The notes under the pieces were generated by a model. That model was not told the origin of the DNA. It was given only the letters and a program-made list of their open reading frames with translations, and did no database searches. The position numbers and the translations under genes were made by a program. 64,000 bases of DNA from NCBI RefSeq assembly GCF_017922435.1, contig NZ_VDEZ01000006.1:1-64000 (forward strand), given 5' to 3'. The stretch is from Thalassospira sp. ER-Se-21-Dark (GTDB taxonomy: Bacteria > Pseudomonadota > Alphaproteobacteria > Rhodospirillales > Thalassospiraceae). Of this stretch, positions 15,252 to 24,741 are shown in pieces (the stretch's first letter is position 1; each line of letters begins with the position of its first letter).

Positions 15252-15656
15252 TCAGGCAATACCTGTCGGGATGCGGGCGACAACCTTGATCTCGAAATCA
15301 AAACCGGCAAGCCAGTTAACCCCGACGGCTGTCCAGTTCGGGTAAGGGGCCTGATCAAAGATCGCGCCCTTCACTTCCATGATGTCTTCAAACTGGTTTT
15401 CCGGATCGGTGTGAAAAGTGGTCACGTCAATGACGTCATCAAGGCTGCATCCGGCAGCCGCAAGGATCGCCTTGAGGTTATCGAATGCGCGTTCGACCTG
15501 TTTTTTGAATTCAGGTTCCGGGGATCCGTCTTCGCGACTGCCGACCTGGCCAGACACAAATAACAGATCGCCGGATTTGATGGCCGGGGAATAGCCATGC
15601 GCGTCATAAAGCGCATGGCGGTTTGGCGGAAAGACGGCTTGGTTTGCGAGGGCCAT
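15252..15656 (-). CDS. RidA family (YjgF/UK114) imine/enamine deaminase-like protein
   Basis: 134 aa. RidA proteins hydrolyse reactive enamines and imines from PLP enzymes; several subfamilies have other roles. Visible: YSPAIKSGDLLFVSGQVGSR near the start, FDNLKAILAAAGCSLDDVID in the middle. The C-terminal signature Arg expected in true RidA (R-x-x-V-E) is not obvious: the end reads NWTAVGVNWLAGFDFEIKVV, so it may belong to an Rid1-7 group with another activity. SD AAGGAGG. Divergent from a TetR gene with shared operators. Confidence 0.85.
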   Translation of the reverse strand: MALANQAVFPPNRHALYDAHGYSPAIKSGDLLFVSGQVGSREDGSPEPEFKKQVERAFDNLKAILAAAGCSLDDVIDVTTFHTDPENQFEDIMEVKGAIFDQAPYPNWTAVGVNWLAGFDFEIKVVARIPTGIA

Positions 15657-15713
15657 GAAGACCTCCTTGTTCGGGTGAAATTCAGTATCTGTGGTATTTC
15701 GAATTCAGTTCAG

Positions 15714-15782
15714 ATACGCTGCGTATGTGAAGAAGACATATTCACATACGCAGCGTATGTCAATTCGCATACATCACGTATG
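15714..15782. promoter_or_regulatory. Three operator-like palindromes between RidA and TetR genes
   Basis: ATACGCTGCGTAT (15714-15726), ACATACGCAGCGTATGT (15744-15760, perfect 7-bp arms around CAG) and CATACATCACGTATG (15768-15782, 5-bp arms). All share a CATACG/CGTATG half-site. The third copy lies just before the TetR SD, fitting autorepression; the first lies toward the RidA promoter. Confidence 0.8.
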
Positions 15783-15799
15783 TTAAATTGGAGAGCCCG

Positions 15800-16402
15800 A
15801 TGACTGTCAAAACGCGCGCTGAAAAAATGGAAGAAACCCGCATCAAGCTAATCAAAGCGGGACGCAAGGCCTTTGCCGAAAAGGGTTATGCGGAAGCGTC
15901 AATGGACGAGCTCACCGCAAGTGCGGGGCTGACGCGCGGGGCGCTGTATCACAATTTCGGTGACAAGCGCGGGCTGCTGGCGGCTGTGGTCGATGAAATA
16001 GACTCCGCCATGGCGCAACAGGCCAAGGATGCGGGGGACGCCGCAGGTGGCGGCTGGAACGGATTGATGGCCGAGGGCAGGACATATATCGAACTGGCCC
16101 TTGATCCGGAAATACAGCGGATCGTTTTGCGCGATGGTCCGGCCTTTCTGGGCGATCCATCACAGTGGCCGAGCCAAAACCGTTGCTTGCAAGCGACAAT
16201 CGCAACCCTGACGGAACTGGCTGACCAGGGGGCAATCAAACCGGTCGATATCGAAGCACTCGCTAGGTTGCTAAACGGGGTCGCGTTGAATGCCGCCCTT
16301 TGGGTCGCGGCAAGCGATGATCCGAAAGATACCCTTGGCAAGGCAATTGCCGCATTTGAATGCCTTGCGGCTGGCGTATTGGTAACGCCCAATGCCAAAT
16401 GA
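15800..16402 (+). CDS. TetR/AcrR family transcriptional regulator
   Basis: 200 aa from ATG 15800 with SD GGAG at 15790-15793 (a TTG 12 nt upstream overlaps the SD and is unlikely). N-terminal HTH: FAEKGYAEASMDELTASAGL then TRGALYHNFGDKRGLLAAVV, the canonical TetR helices. The C-terminal ligand domain is unassigned. It probably represses itself and the divergent ridA-like gene through the three palindromes in the 143-bp intergenic region. Confidence 0.92.
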   Translation: MTVKTRAEKMEETRIKLIKAGRKAFAEKGYAEASMDELTASAGLTRGALYHNFGDKRGLLAAVVDEIDSAMAQQAKDAGDAAGGGWNGLMAEGRTYIELALDPEIQRIVLRDGPAFLGDPSQWPSQNRCLQATIATLTELADQGAIKPVDIEALARLLNGVALNAALWVAASDDPKDTLGKAIAAFECLAAGVLVTPNAK

Positions 16403-16482
16403 TGGTGGCGTGAATTCGATCACCGCGCGAAGTCGAGTACGCGATCACATTCCGGCCCCTGCCCCGTCAAAGAAAGTCGGGA

Positions 16483-16821
16483 TTATTTGCCATTTTCAAG
16501 GTCAAAGCCCGCACGGATCCAGCTTTGAATGCCGCCTTTAAGGTTACTGACGGAGCAATCCACATGGGGCAAAACAGCATTGGCTGCCCCAAAGGAACGC
16601 TGACCGACGGCACAGACAAAGACCAGATCGGTATCGCTTTCATCGGTCAGATCGACCAAGGCCGGGATATCGAAGTTCGAGGTCGGGATATTGATCGCGG
16701 TTTCAATATGGCCGGTTGCGAATTCCTCGGCTTCGCGGACATCAATAATGGTGACGGCTTCTTCGCCGATCAGTCGATCAAGTTCATGCGGTTCGATAAA
16801 CTGTACGGTTTCGTCGCCCAT
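16483..16821 (-). CDS. Single-domain rhodanese-like protein
   Basis: 112 aa from ATG 16821 (MGDETVQFIEPHELD), SD AAAGGAC. Rhodanese domains move sulfane sulfur through a catalytic cysteine. The active-site loop is VCAVGQRS (Cys about residue 76). The flanking blocks VTIIDVREAEEFATGHIETA and LKGGIQSWIRAG are typical of GlpE/PspE-like single domains. The acceptor is unknown. It stands alone, convergent with the TetR gene. Confidence 0.9.
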   Translation of the reverse strand: MGDETVQFIEPHELDRLIGEEAVTIIDVREAEEFATGHIETAINIPTSNFDIPALVDLTDESDTDLVFVCAVGQRSFGAANAVLPHVDCSVSNLKGGIQSWIRAGFDLENGK

Positions 16822-17436
16822 AAAGATGTCCTTTGGTGGCTTTTGCGGCCTGATCCTGCCACCTGTGATAGCTGTCGGCTTGGGGATTTTGCAAATGCAA
16901 AATATTTTTGTGCAAGGCTGTGGGAATGAAAGCGGCATCAAAGCTGGACGAGCAGTCACTTACATGTGAACATGAACACACGATTATACGATGTTCGACA
17001 GAAGTATCGTCTTGCGAAATCAGTTCGTTATTCCCACGTCTGAATAACAGGGCAAATTGCCTCGGCAGGCTCAAAGGTCACTTTGAAATTCATTCGACAG
17101 AAGCCTGCCCCGACACATTGATGGTCGGTTTGTTGGTCGCCGCAACGGGACCCAAAAAGAGTCTGATCAAGACTGCACTACGGCGCTGACGCCGCAACTG
17201 CACAATCGAATTTTCACACGTTTGGCAAGATCCGCCAGAGATTAACCGCGAACGCCATTTGTTAATTCATGACCGTCTGGCGGAGTCCCTTCACAGGAGA
17301 CCTGCCGACGCCACCAGATCAGGATCGGGCTCGTCCCGTCCCGTGCAAAAGCAAAACGCAAAAATTGCGCAAAAACAGGATTGAGACAGGAAACGTAAGT
17401 TTGACAGTGCGATAACGTTTGAAAGGAGACCGCGCC
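16822..17436. other. Gene-free region upstream of prkA
   Basis: About 615 bp with no convincing gene; the frames that stay open lack SD and coding character. It contains GTTATTC/GAATAAC (17027-17048) and TCCGCCAGA (17231-17239) with TCTGGCGGA (17276-17284), a 9-bp inverted repeat about 150 bp before the prkA start. Promoter and regulator sites of the prkA operon should lie here. I cannot name the regulator. Confidence 0.5.
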
Positions 17437-19380
17437 ATGGCTGAGAAGGATATCTTCGAGCTGTATGCGGAAGGCTATGACGGAAAGCAGGAAACTGAAC
17501 TGACCATCCGCGATTACCTCAATTTGTGTCGCGAAGACCCAAGTGCCTATGCCTCTGCCGCTGAACGCATGATCAAAGCGATTGGCGAGCCGGAACTGAT
17601 CGACACCTCGACAGATTCCCGACTTGGCCGCATTTTCCTGAACCGGACCATCAAACGTTATCCCGCCTTCGAAGACTTTTACGGCATGGAAGAAACCATC
17701 GAGCGCATTGTCGGTTTCTTCAAATATGCCGCACAGGGTCTTGAGGAACGCAAACAGGTTCTTTATCTGCTGGGCCCGGTCGGCGGGGGCAAAAGTTCGT
17801 TGGCCGAACGGCTGAAAGAGCTGATGGAACGTGAACCGATTTACGTTCTTAAGGCCGGAGACGAAATCAGCCCGGTGTTTGAAAGCCCGCTTGGCCTGTT
17901 TAACCCGGCCAAGATGGGCGATGCGATCGAGGACAAATATGGCATTCCCAAACGCCGCCTGACAGGTTTGATGTCGCCATGGGCGGTCAAGCGCCTTGAT
18001 GAGTTCGGCGGGGACCTCACCAAATTCTCGGTCGTCAAACTGATCCCGTCGCGCCTGCGCCAGATCGCGATTGCCAAGACCGAACCGGGTGATGAGAACA
18101 ATCAGGATATCTCGTCGCTTGTTGGTAAGGTCGATATCCGCAAGCTTGAATATTTCAGCCAGAATGACCCGGATGCCTATAGCTATTCGGGCGGCCTGAA
18201 CCGCGCCAACCAGGGCATTCTTGAATTCGTCGAGATGTTCAAGGCGCCGATCAAGATGCTGCACCCGTTGCTGACCGCCACACAGGAAAGCAACTATATC
18301 GGCACGGAAAACCTGGGCGCCATTCCGTTCCAGGGGTTGATCCTTGCCCACTCGAACGAGGCAGAGTGGCAGACATTCAAGGCCAACAAGAATAACGAGG
18401 CTTTCATTGACCGTATTTCCGTGATCAAGGTGCCCTATTGCCTGCGCGTCACCGAAGAAACCATGATTTACGACAAGCTGTTGCAAGGATCAGAGCTTGA
18501 ACACGGATCCTGCGCGCCGGGCACCCTTAAAATGCTGGCACAGTTTTCGGTATTGTCACGCCTGCAGGAGCATGAGAACTCCAACCTGTATTCCAAGATG
18601 CGGGTCTATGACGGTGAGACATTGAAGGATGTCGATCCCAAGGCGAAATCCATGCAGGAATACCGCGATACCGCCGGTGTTGATGAAGGCATGGACGGCA
18701 TTTCAACCCGCTTTGCCTTCAAGGTGCTGTCAGAAACCTTTAACCACGACACGCACGAGGTCGCGGCTGATCCGGTGCATCTGATGTATGTCCTTGAACA
18801 GGCAATCCGGCGCGAACAGTACCCGGAAGAACGCGAAAAGGCCTATATGGACTTCATCAAGTCCGAACTGGCCCCGCGCTATGCCGAATTTATCGGGGCG
18901 GAAATCCAGAAAGCGTATCTGGAAAGCTATTCCGATTACGGTCAGAACCTGTTTGATCGTTATGTCGCCTATGCCGATGCCTGGATCGAGGATCAGGACT
19001 TCAAGGATCCCGATACCGGTCAGCTTCTGGACCGCAAGATCATTGATCAGGAACTGTCCAAAATCGAAAAACCGGCGGGTATCGCCAATCCCAAGGATTT
19101 CCGTAACGAGGTCGTCAAGTTCGCCCTGCGTGCACGTGCCAATAACAAGGGCAAGAACCCGTCCTGGACGTCCTATGAGAAACTGCGCGATGTGATCGAG
19201 AAACGCATGTTCAGCCAGGTCGAGGACCTGCTGCCGGTGATTTCGTTCGGCTCGAAGAAAGACAGCGAGACCGAGAAGAAACACAACGAGTTCGTCAAAC
19301 GCATGATCGATCGCAAATATACCGAACGCCAGACGCGTCGTCTGGTCGAATGGTACATGCGCGTCAATAAGGCCGGCTAA
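17437..19380 (+). CDS. prkA: PrkA/YeaG serine protein kinase (AAA+ type)
   Basis: 647 aa from ATG 17437 (MAEKDIFELY), SD AAAGGAG at 17422-17428. In E. coli, YeaG is a starvation-induced kinase acting with YeaH. N-terminal AAA domain: Walker A GPVGGGKS (113-120), and a region NRANQGILEFVEMFKAP typical of PrkA; the C-terminal half is the kinase-like PrkA domain (YMDFIKSELAPRYAEF). Full length for the family. It is the first gene of prkA-yeaH-spoVR, a set widely conserved in proteobacteria and linked to nitrogen or carbon starvation. Confidence 0.95.
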   Translation: MAEKDIFELYAEGYDGKQETELTIRDYLNLCREDPSAYASAAERMIKAIGEPELIDTSTDSRLGRIFLNRTIKRYPAFEDFYGMEETIERIVGFFKYAAQGLEERKQVLYLLGPVGGGKSSLAERLKELMEREPIYVLKAGDEISPVFESPLGLFNPAKMGDAIEDKYGIPKRRLTGLMSPWAVKRLDEFGGDLTKFSVVKLIPSRLRQIAIAKTEPGDENNQDISSLVGKVDIRKLEYFSQNDPDAYSYSGGLNRANQGILEFVEMFKAPIKMLHPLLTATQESNYIGTENLGAIPFQGLILAHSNEAEWQTFKANKNNEAFIDRISVIKVPYCLRVTEETMIYDKLLQGSELEHGSCAPGTLKMLAQFSVLSRLQEHENSNLYSKMRVYDGETLKDVDPKAKSMQEYRDTAGVDEGMDGISTRFAFKVLSETFNHDTHEVAADPVHLMYVLEQAIRREQYPEEREKAYMDFIKSELAPRYAEFIGAEIQKAYLESYSDYGQNLFDRYVAYADAWIEDQDFKDPDTGQLLDRKIIDQELSKIEKPAGIANPKDFRNEVVKFALRARANNKGKNPSWTSYEKLRDVIEKRMFSQVEDLLPVISFGSKKDSETEKKHNEFVKRMIDRKYTERQTRRLVEWYMRVNKAG

Positions 19381-19405
19381 GTTCCCCCCCTGTCTTTCCC
19401 GGCCC

Positions 19406-19494
19406 AACCGGGCGGCTTCGTCCCTTGTCCGCCCGGTTACCTCTTCGCCGCAGGATGTGGCCACGGCCCGTTTTATCCGGGTCACATCCTGCGG
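19406..19494 (+). repeat. Two consecutive strong hairpins between prkA and yeaH
   Basis: AACCGGGCGG/CCGCCCGGTT (19406-19438, perfect 10-bp arms, 13-nt loop), then CCGCAGGATGTG/CACATCCTGCGG (19448-19494, perfect 12-bp arms) with an inner CCCG/CGGG. No T-run follows, so these look like mRNA stabilisers or processing sites that set different kinase and partner levels rather than terminators. Confidence 0.7.
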
Positions 19495-19556
19495 AACTTC
19501 AAGGCGCAAGCGACCTGCACAAAGCGCTTTTGAACCGTGCAAGGATGTGACTGCCC

Positions 19557-20894
19557 ATGCTTTATATCGTTGACCGCCGCAAGAACCCGACCGGCAAAAG
19601 CCTTGGCAACAGGCAACGTTTCATGCGTCGCGCAAAGGCCCAGATCAAAAAGGCGGTTGAAAGCACCATCCGGTCGCGTGGCATTACCGATATCTCCAGC
19701 GGCGACCAGATTACCATTCCCGGCAAAACATTGAAGGAGCCGGGCTTTCACCACATGGGACGTGGCGGCAACCGCAATTATGTCCTGCCTGGCAACAAGA
19801 AATTTGTTCCGGGCGATCGCATTGCCCGTCCGCAAGGTGGCGATAGTGGGTCTGGCGGATCGCAAGCAAGCCCCGATGGCGAGGGCGAGGATGAATTCCA
19901 GTTCACCCTGACCCGTGACGAGTTCCTTGATATCTTCTTTGAAGACCTTGAACTGCCGGACCTTTTGAAAAAGAGCCTGAAGCAGACCACCGCGTTTCGA
20001 AATGCGCGCGCGGGCTTTTCGGTCGAAGGCACGCCATCAAACCTTAGCCTTGTGCGCACCATGCGCAATTCGCTGGCCCGGCGGATCGGACTGCGTCGCC
20101 CGAAAACGGCCGAGGTCCGCGAACTTGAAGAAAAGATATCCGCCCTTCAGGCCAAGGCGGAAAAACGCCCGAATGGCAAGCTGACCAAAACTGACGAGGA
20201 AACGCTTCATACCCTGCTGGAGGATCTTGAAGAGGCCAAACGGCGGATGAAGGCGATCCCGTTCATTGATCCGATTGATACGCGTTTTAACCAGTTTCAA
20301 CAGATCCCCGATCCCAATACACAGGCAGTGATGTTCTGTTTGATGGATGTGTCCGGATCGATGTCCGAACAGATGAAGGAACTGGCCAAGCGGTTCTTCA
20401 TGTTGCTTCACCTGTTCCTGCATCGCAAATACGAACATGTCGAGGTGGTGTTTATCCGCCATACATCGCGCGCAGCCGAGGTGGACGAGGAAACCTTTTT
20501 CTATTCGCGCGAAACCGGTGGCACGATTGTGTCCACCGCACTCGAGGAAATGAAAAAGGTGCTGGTGGATCGTTATCCCACCGATCAGTGGAACATCTAT
20601 GCCGCGCAGGCATCCGATGGCGATAACTATTCCAATGACGGGGCAAAATGCACGGCCCTTCTGGCCCAGGACCTTTTGCCCAAGTGCCAGTATTACGCCT
20701 ATATCGAAATTACTGACGAGCGCGAGGCCGAGATTTTCGCCGCCGCCGAGGGCGAAACCGCCCTTTGGAAATCTTATGCCCCGCTTGCCAGAGACAATCC
20801 ACGCTTTGCGCTTAAACGGGTAACCAAGGCAGCCGACATCTTCCCGGTATTCCGGGAACTGTTTGCCAAAAACCGTGCGGAGGCAGGCCGATGA
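19557..20894 (+). CDS. yeaH: YeaH/YhbH family protein (DUF444, VWA-like)
   Basis: 445 aa. Partner of the PrkA kinase; biochemical role unknown. A MIDAS-like motif DVSGSMS begins at Asp264 (LMDVSGSMSEQM), as in von Willebrand A domains. The N-terminal part starts MLYIVDRRKNPTGKSLGNRQ and includes GRGGNRNYVLPGNKKFVPGD, typical of DUF444. It overlaps spoVR by the ATGA at 20891-20894, so the two are translationally coupled. Confidence 0.92.
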   Translation: MLYIVDRRKNPTGKSLGNRQRFMRRAKAQIKKAVESTIRSRGITDISSGDQITIPGKTLKEPGFHHMGRGGNRNYVLPGNKKFVPGDRIARPQGGDSGSGGSQASPDGEGEDEFQFTLTRDEFLDIFFEDLELPDLLKKSLKQTTAFRNARAGFSVEGTPSNLSLVRTMRNSLARRIGLRRPKTAEVRELEEKISALQAKAEKRPNGKLTKTDEETLHTLLEDLEEAKRRMKAIPFIDPIDTRFNQFQQIPDPNTQAVMFCLMDVSGSMSEQMKELAKRFFMLLHLFLHRKYEHVEVVFIRHTSRAAEVDEETFFYSRETGGTIVSTALEEMKKVLVDRYPTDQWNIYAAQASDGDNYSNDGAKCTALLAQDLLPKCQYYAYIEITDEREAEIFAAAEGETALWKSYAPLARDNPRFALKRVTKAADIFPVFRELFAKNRAEAGR

Positions 20895-22462
20895 GCTCCA
20901 AGACCAAATCCGCCGACAAATTGCTTTTCACCAGTGCCGACTGGGACTTCGAGACATTGAAAGCCACCTATGACGCGATTGAGGATATCGCGCTGAATGA
21001 GCTTAAGCTTGATGTCTATCCCAACCAAGTTGAGGTGATCACGTCCGAGCAGATGCTTGATGCCTATTCATCGATTGGCATGCCGTTGATGTATCACCAC
21101 TGGTCGTTTGGCAAACGCTTCGTGCGCGATGATGTCATGTATCGCAAGGGCTATCAGGGGCTGGCCTATGAGATCGTGATCAATTCCAACCCTTGCATTT
21201 CCTATGTGATGGAAGAAAACACCATCGTCATGCAGGCGCTGGTGATCGCGCATGCGGCGTTTGGCCATAACCATTTCTTCAAGAACAACTATCTGTTCAA
21301 GCAATGGACAGATGCCGACGGCATTCTGGATTATCTGCAATTTGCCAAGAGCTATATCGCCAAGTGCGAGGACCGATACGGCTTTGACGCGGTCGAGCGC
21401 ATTCTCGATGCGGCGCACGCCCTGATGGATCAGGGGGTGAACCGCTATTCCCGACCGGAAAAACCCAACTTGGCGGCCGAGCTAAAGCGTGAACGTGAAC
21501 GCGCCAAGTATGAAGACGAGACATACAACGATCTGTGGCGCACTCTGCCCCAGCCTGATCAGGGTGATCAGGACATGGACGAGCTTAAACGCAAGATGCG
21601 GGTCGAGGAACGCCGTGCGCAGTTCGGCTTGCCGGAAGAAAACCTGCTTTATTTCCTCGAAAAGAATGCCCCGACCTTGCAAGCCTGGGAGCGTGAGATT
21701 TTGCGCATCGTGCGCAATATCGGGCAGTATTTCTATCCGCAGAAACAGACCAAGATGATGAATGAAGGCTGCGCGTGCTATGTGCATTACGCCATCATGA
21801 ACAGTCTGTATGACAAGGGCCTGATTTCCGAAGGTGCTATGATGGAATTCATCGACTACCATTCGCGTGTGGTGTTTCAGGCCGAATATGATGATCAACG
21901 CTATTCTGGTTTCAACCCCTATGCGCTTGGCTTTGCGATGATGCAGGATATCCACCGCATCTGCGTTGATCCGACCGAGGAAGACCATAAATGGTTCCCC
22001 GATATCGCGGGCAACAATGAGCCGGTCGAGACCCTGAAAGAAGCGTGGGCGCATTACCGGGATGAAAGCTTTATCCTGCAATTCCTGTCGCCCAAGGTCA
22101 TGCGCGACATGCGGATGTTCATGATTGATGATCTCAGTTCATCACCGCACCTCGAAGTTGCCGCCATCCATGACGACAATGGGTATCGCAAGGTGCGCCG
22201 ATCCTTGGCGCGCATGCATGACATTTCTGTGCGTGAGCCCGACATGCAGGTGGTTGATGTCGATATCCGTGGCAACCGCCAGCTTTACATTCAGCATACC
22301 GAGCATGAAGGCATCCGCCTTGAAAAGTCGGAAGCGGAAATGACGCTGGGCTATATCGGGCAGTTGTGGGGCTATGGCGTTACCTTGCAGGCCGTCGATT
22401 ATGAAAGCGGCGAAATCCTGCATGAGGTGAATTACACACCGGATGATCTGGTCGGCAACTAA
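20891..22462 (+). CDS. spoVR: SpoVR family protein
   Basis: 523 aa, full length for the family (E. coli YcgB about 510 aa). The function is unknown despite the Bacillus name. Conserved stretches include YGFDAVERILDAAHALMDQG and MNEGCACYVHYAIMN, with the block PYALGFAMMQDIHRICVDPT. Third gene of the prkA operon, ended by a clear terminator. The three genes probably act together during starvation or stress. Confidence 0.93.
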   Translation: MSSKTKSADKLLFTSADWDFETLKATYDAIEDIALNELKLDVYPNQVEVITSEQMLDAYSSIGMPLMYHHWSFGKRFVRDDVMYRKGYQGLAYEIVINSNPCISYVMEENTIVMQALVIAHAAFGHNHFFKNNYLFKQWTDADGILDYLQFAKSYIAKCEDRYGFDAVERILDAAHALMDQGVNRYSRPEKPNLAAELKRERERAKYEDETYNDLWRTLPQPDQGDQDMDELKRKMRVEERRAQFGLPEENLLYFLEKNAPTLQAWEREILRIVRNIGQYFYPQKQTKMMNEGCACYVHYAIMNSLYDKGLISEGAMMEFIDYHSRVVFQAEYDDQRYSGFNPYALGFAMMQDIHRICVDPTEEDHKWFPDIAGNNEPVETLKEAWAHYRDESFILQFLSPKVMRDMRMFMIDDLSSSPHLEVAAIHDDNGYRKVRRSLARMHDISVREPDMQVVDVDIRGNRQLYIQHTEHEGIRLEKSEAEMTLGYIGQLWGYGVTLQAVDYESGEILHEVNYTPDDLVGN

Positions 22463-22494
22463 CCACGACCTTCTGGCAAAAAAACAGACTTTTG

Positions 22495-22526
22495 AAATCC
22501 GCGCCCCAAATGGGTGCGGATTTTTT
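22495..22526 (+). terminator. Terminator of the prkA-yeaH-spoVR operon
   Basis: AAATCCGC (22495-22502), 13-nt loop, GCGGATTT (22516-22523) and further T. Confidence 0.85.
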
Positions 22527-22867
22527 ATGTCGGGTTTGGAAAAAGCCAAACCGATCAGGCGATGGATAGTAATTTCATTAGGTTGCCTGTTATTCCTTCC
22601 GCCCGGACTTCCGACTTCATCGAACCGTCATGCATTATCGCGCAACTCCGAATTGATAGATCGGTCAATTGCGGTACAATAGCATCACGGGAGTTTGAAA
22701 GAATAATCGTTCCAAATCAGGCGTCTGTGACGATTGGCACATCGCTTTGGCGGCCAAGCTTTTATCTTTCCGATGTAATCAGCCCCAACCTAATGGGGTA
22801 CAAGAATAATACTGAGCATCTGCCGCGCCGGGGGACCGCATTCCGGCACGTTGAGGGAGACCACATT
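22527..22867 (+). other. Leader/promoter region of the multicopper oxidase operon
   Basis: About 340 bp without a supported gene. The frame stays open upstream of the oxidase ATG but lacks an SD and would bury the Tat signal. SD GAGGGAGA lies just before ATG 22868. I see no clear metal-regulator palindrome. Confidence 0.5.
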
Positions 22868-24400
22868 ATGATCACGCGTCGCGGACTCTTGAAAGGGTCG
22901 GCTGCAGCGACCGTTGCTGCAGGCATTGCGCCAATGCCCTGGCTTGTTTCGCCATCGAATGCGATGGAAACAATTGCAAGCCAATCCCCCATCGGCATCA
23001 ACGACGATTTGCCCAACCCGATGGAAATCCATTCGGTTGATGGGCGCCTGAAAGCCGATTTTTTCATGGATGCCAGCGACTATTCGCTGCCAAGCGGGCC
23101 TGCCAAGCTTCGCATTTTCAACGCATCCATTCCCGGCCCGACCATTCGCATGAAGCCCGGCGACACACTGGAACTGGCATTTGAAAACCGCATGCCGCCC
23201 AACAAGGATGCCGGCGAGGACGTGGTCACGAATGTACCGAACCGGTTTAACACCACCAACGTCCATTATCACGGCTTCCATGTCAGCCCGCGCGGCAACA
23301 GTGATAACGTCTATTTGCAGATTGAACCGGGGCAGAGCTTTAACTATGTCGTGAAGTTGCCGGTTGATCACCCGGCGGGCAATTACTGGTATCACCCGCA
23401 TCGCCACGGATCGGTGTCGGCACAGGTCGCATCGGGCGCGGCAGGCATGGCGATCATTGGTGGCACGCTTGACGAAGTCCCAGAAATCGCTGCTGCACTT
23501 GAACGCGTTCTTGTGCTTCAGGCGCCGATCCCGGGCATTGACGGGTTGCTGGAAAGTGAAAAGCCGATCTGGCCGCTGGATGCCGAACGCGACTTCCTTG
23601 TGAATGGTCAATACCGCCCGAAAATCTATATCCGCGAAGGCGAAGTTCAGCATTGGCGATTGCTGAACGCGGGCGATGCGCAGTTCATCCCGCTGCGCGC
23701 AGATGGCATGGAAATGCATCTGATTGGTCTGGATGGCAACCCGTTGCCCAAGGCCGAACAAACCGAAGAATTCCTGCTGGCACCGGGGAACCGCGCGAAC
23801 CTTTTGATCAAGGGTGTTAAAACCGGCACCTATGCACTGCGCCGCCCGGCCTTCATGCAGGGCAAGGCCAGCCTGCCCGAAGAACATCTTGCCGATATCA
23901 TCGTGATTGCGGCCGATGATCCGCGTGTTGGCAAGGATGTCAAATTCGGCAAATCAATTCCGGCGGGTGATTTGCCCAAGAACGAGATTCTGACCGACAT
24001 CACCGACGATGAAGTCACCAACCGGCGCAAGTTCGTTCTGGGTGTCAAGGATGTGTCAGGCTTCTTTGACGACACAGAATTTACCATCAACGGTCAGGGT
24101 TTTGATCCGAGGCGTGATGACGTTGTCGCCAAACTGGGCGCGGTCGAGGAATGGACGCTGATCAACACCACACCCTTCCCCCATCCATTGCATATCCACG
24201 TGAACCCGTTTCAGGTCGTCTCTATCAATGGCGAACCGGATGAACGCAAACCCTGGATGGACACCATTGCCGTTCCGGCGGCGGGAACCGTGACTTTCCG
24301 CACCCGCTTTGTCGATTTCACCGGCCGCTACGTTATGCATTGCCACATCCTGCCGCATGAAGACACCGGCATGATGATCAACGTCAATATCGAGGTATGA
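22868..24400 (+). CDS. Tat-exported multicopper oxidase
   Basis: 510 aa from ATG 22868. Twin-arginine signal MITRRGLLKGSAAATVAAG, cleavage near SNA/ME. Laccase-type enzyme: oxidises a substrate (metal ion, phenol or protein partner) and reduces O2 to water. All copper ligands are visible: H133 in HYHGFH, H176/H178/H180 in WYHPHRHG, H439/H442/H444 in HPLHIH, and H491-C492-H493, H497 and axial M502 in HCHILPHEDTGMM. There is no CueO-like Met-rich insert. It is the first of six genes that overlap by 1-4 nt; its stop overlaps the cytochrome start. It could be the terminal oxidase of that system or oxidise its product. Confidence 0.92.
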   Translation: MITRRGLLKGSAAATVAAGIAPMPWLVSPSNAMETIASQSPIGINDDLPNPMEIHSVDGRLKADFFMDASDYSLPSGPAKLRIFNASIPGPTIRMKPGDTLELAFENRMPPNKDAGEDVVTNVPNRFNTTNVHYHGFHVSPRGNSDNVYLQIEPGQSFNYVVKLPVDHPAGNYWYHPHRHGSVSAQVASGAAGMAIIGGTLDEVPEIAAALERVLVLQAPIPGIDGLLESEKPIWPLDAERDFLVNGQYRPKIYIREGEVQHWRLLNAGDAQFIPLRADGMEMHLIGLDGNPLPKAEQTEEFLLAPGNRANLLIKGVKTGTYALRRPAFMQGKASLPEEHLADIIVIAADDPRVGKDVKFGKSIPAGDLPKNEILTDITDDEVTNRRKFVLGVKDVSGFFDDTEFTINGQGFDPRRDDVVAKLGAVEEWTLINTTPFPHPLHIHVNPFQVVSINGEPDERKPWMDTIAVPAAGTVTFRTRFVDFTGRYVMHCHILPHEDTGMMINVNIEV

Positions 24401-24741
24401 TGATGCGATCCTTTGCACACACCGCCAGCTTTACCGCGGCCATCATGATCGCATGGTCCGCCTTTTCCGTGACAGATGCCAAGGCCGATGATGCCAAACC
24501 CGATGCGATGCCAACCGCGGCTTCGCAATGCCTTTCGTGTCACGGCACCAACGGCAACCCGGCCCTTAAGGATGTTCCGATCTTATTGGGTCAACAGCCG
24601 CTTTATCTTGAAAACGCCATTCGCGCCTATCAGGAAGGTCGCCGCACCGGTGGTCAGGCGCTTGTCATGCATGAAATCGTCAAAGACCTGAGCGATGCGG
24701 ACATCAAAGCCATCGCCACCTGGTTCGGAGGGACACAATAA
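24397..24741 (+). CDS. Small periplasmic c-type cytochrome (c553-like)
   Basis: 114 aa if started at 24397; ATGs at 24400 and 24403 are alternatives and GAGG at 24392-24395 is best spaced for 24403. Sec signal ending near KADDAK. One heme motif CLSCH with GTNGNPA after it; the likely distal Met is in QALVMHEI. Class I cytochrome c carrying single electrons in the periplasm. It lies between the oxidase and the dehydrogenase-type genes, so it may link the GMC dehydrogenase to the multicopper oxidase or to the respiratory chain. Confidence 0.88.
   Translation: MMMRSFAHTASFTAAIMIAWSAFSVTDAKADDAKPDAMPTAASQCLSCHGTNGNPALKDVPILLGQQPLYLENAIRAYQEGRRTGGQALVMHEIVKDLSDADIKAIATWFGGTQ

Noticed and set aside
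16908..17189. 93-codon frame between the rhodanese gene and prkA
   Set aside because: No SD, no domain, and it covers likely regulatory DNA; not supported.
22514..22867. Longer N-terminus for the multicopper oxidase
   Set aside because: The open frame continues upstream, but the Tat signal and SD at 22868 show the real start.
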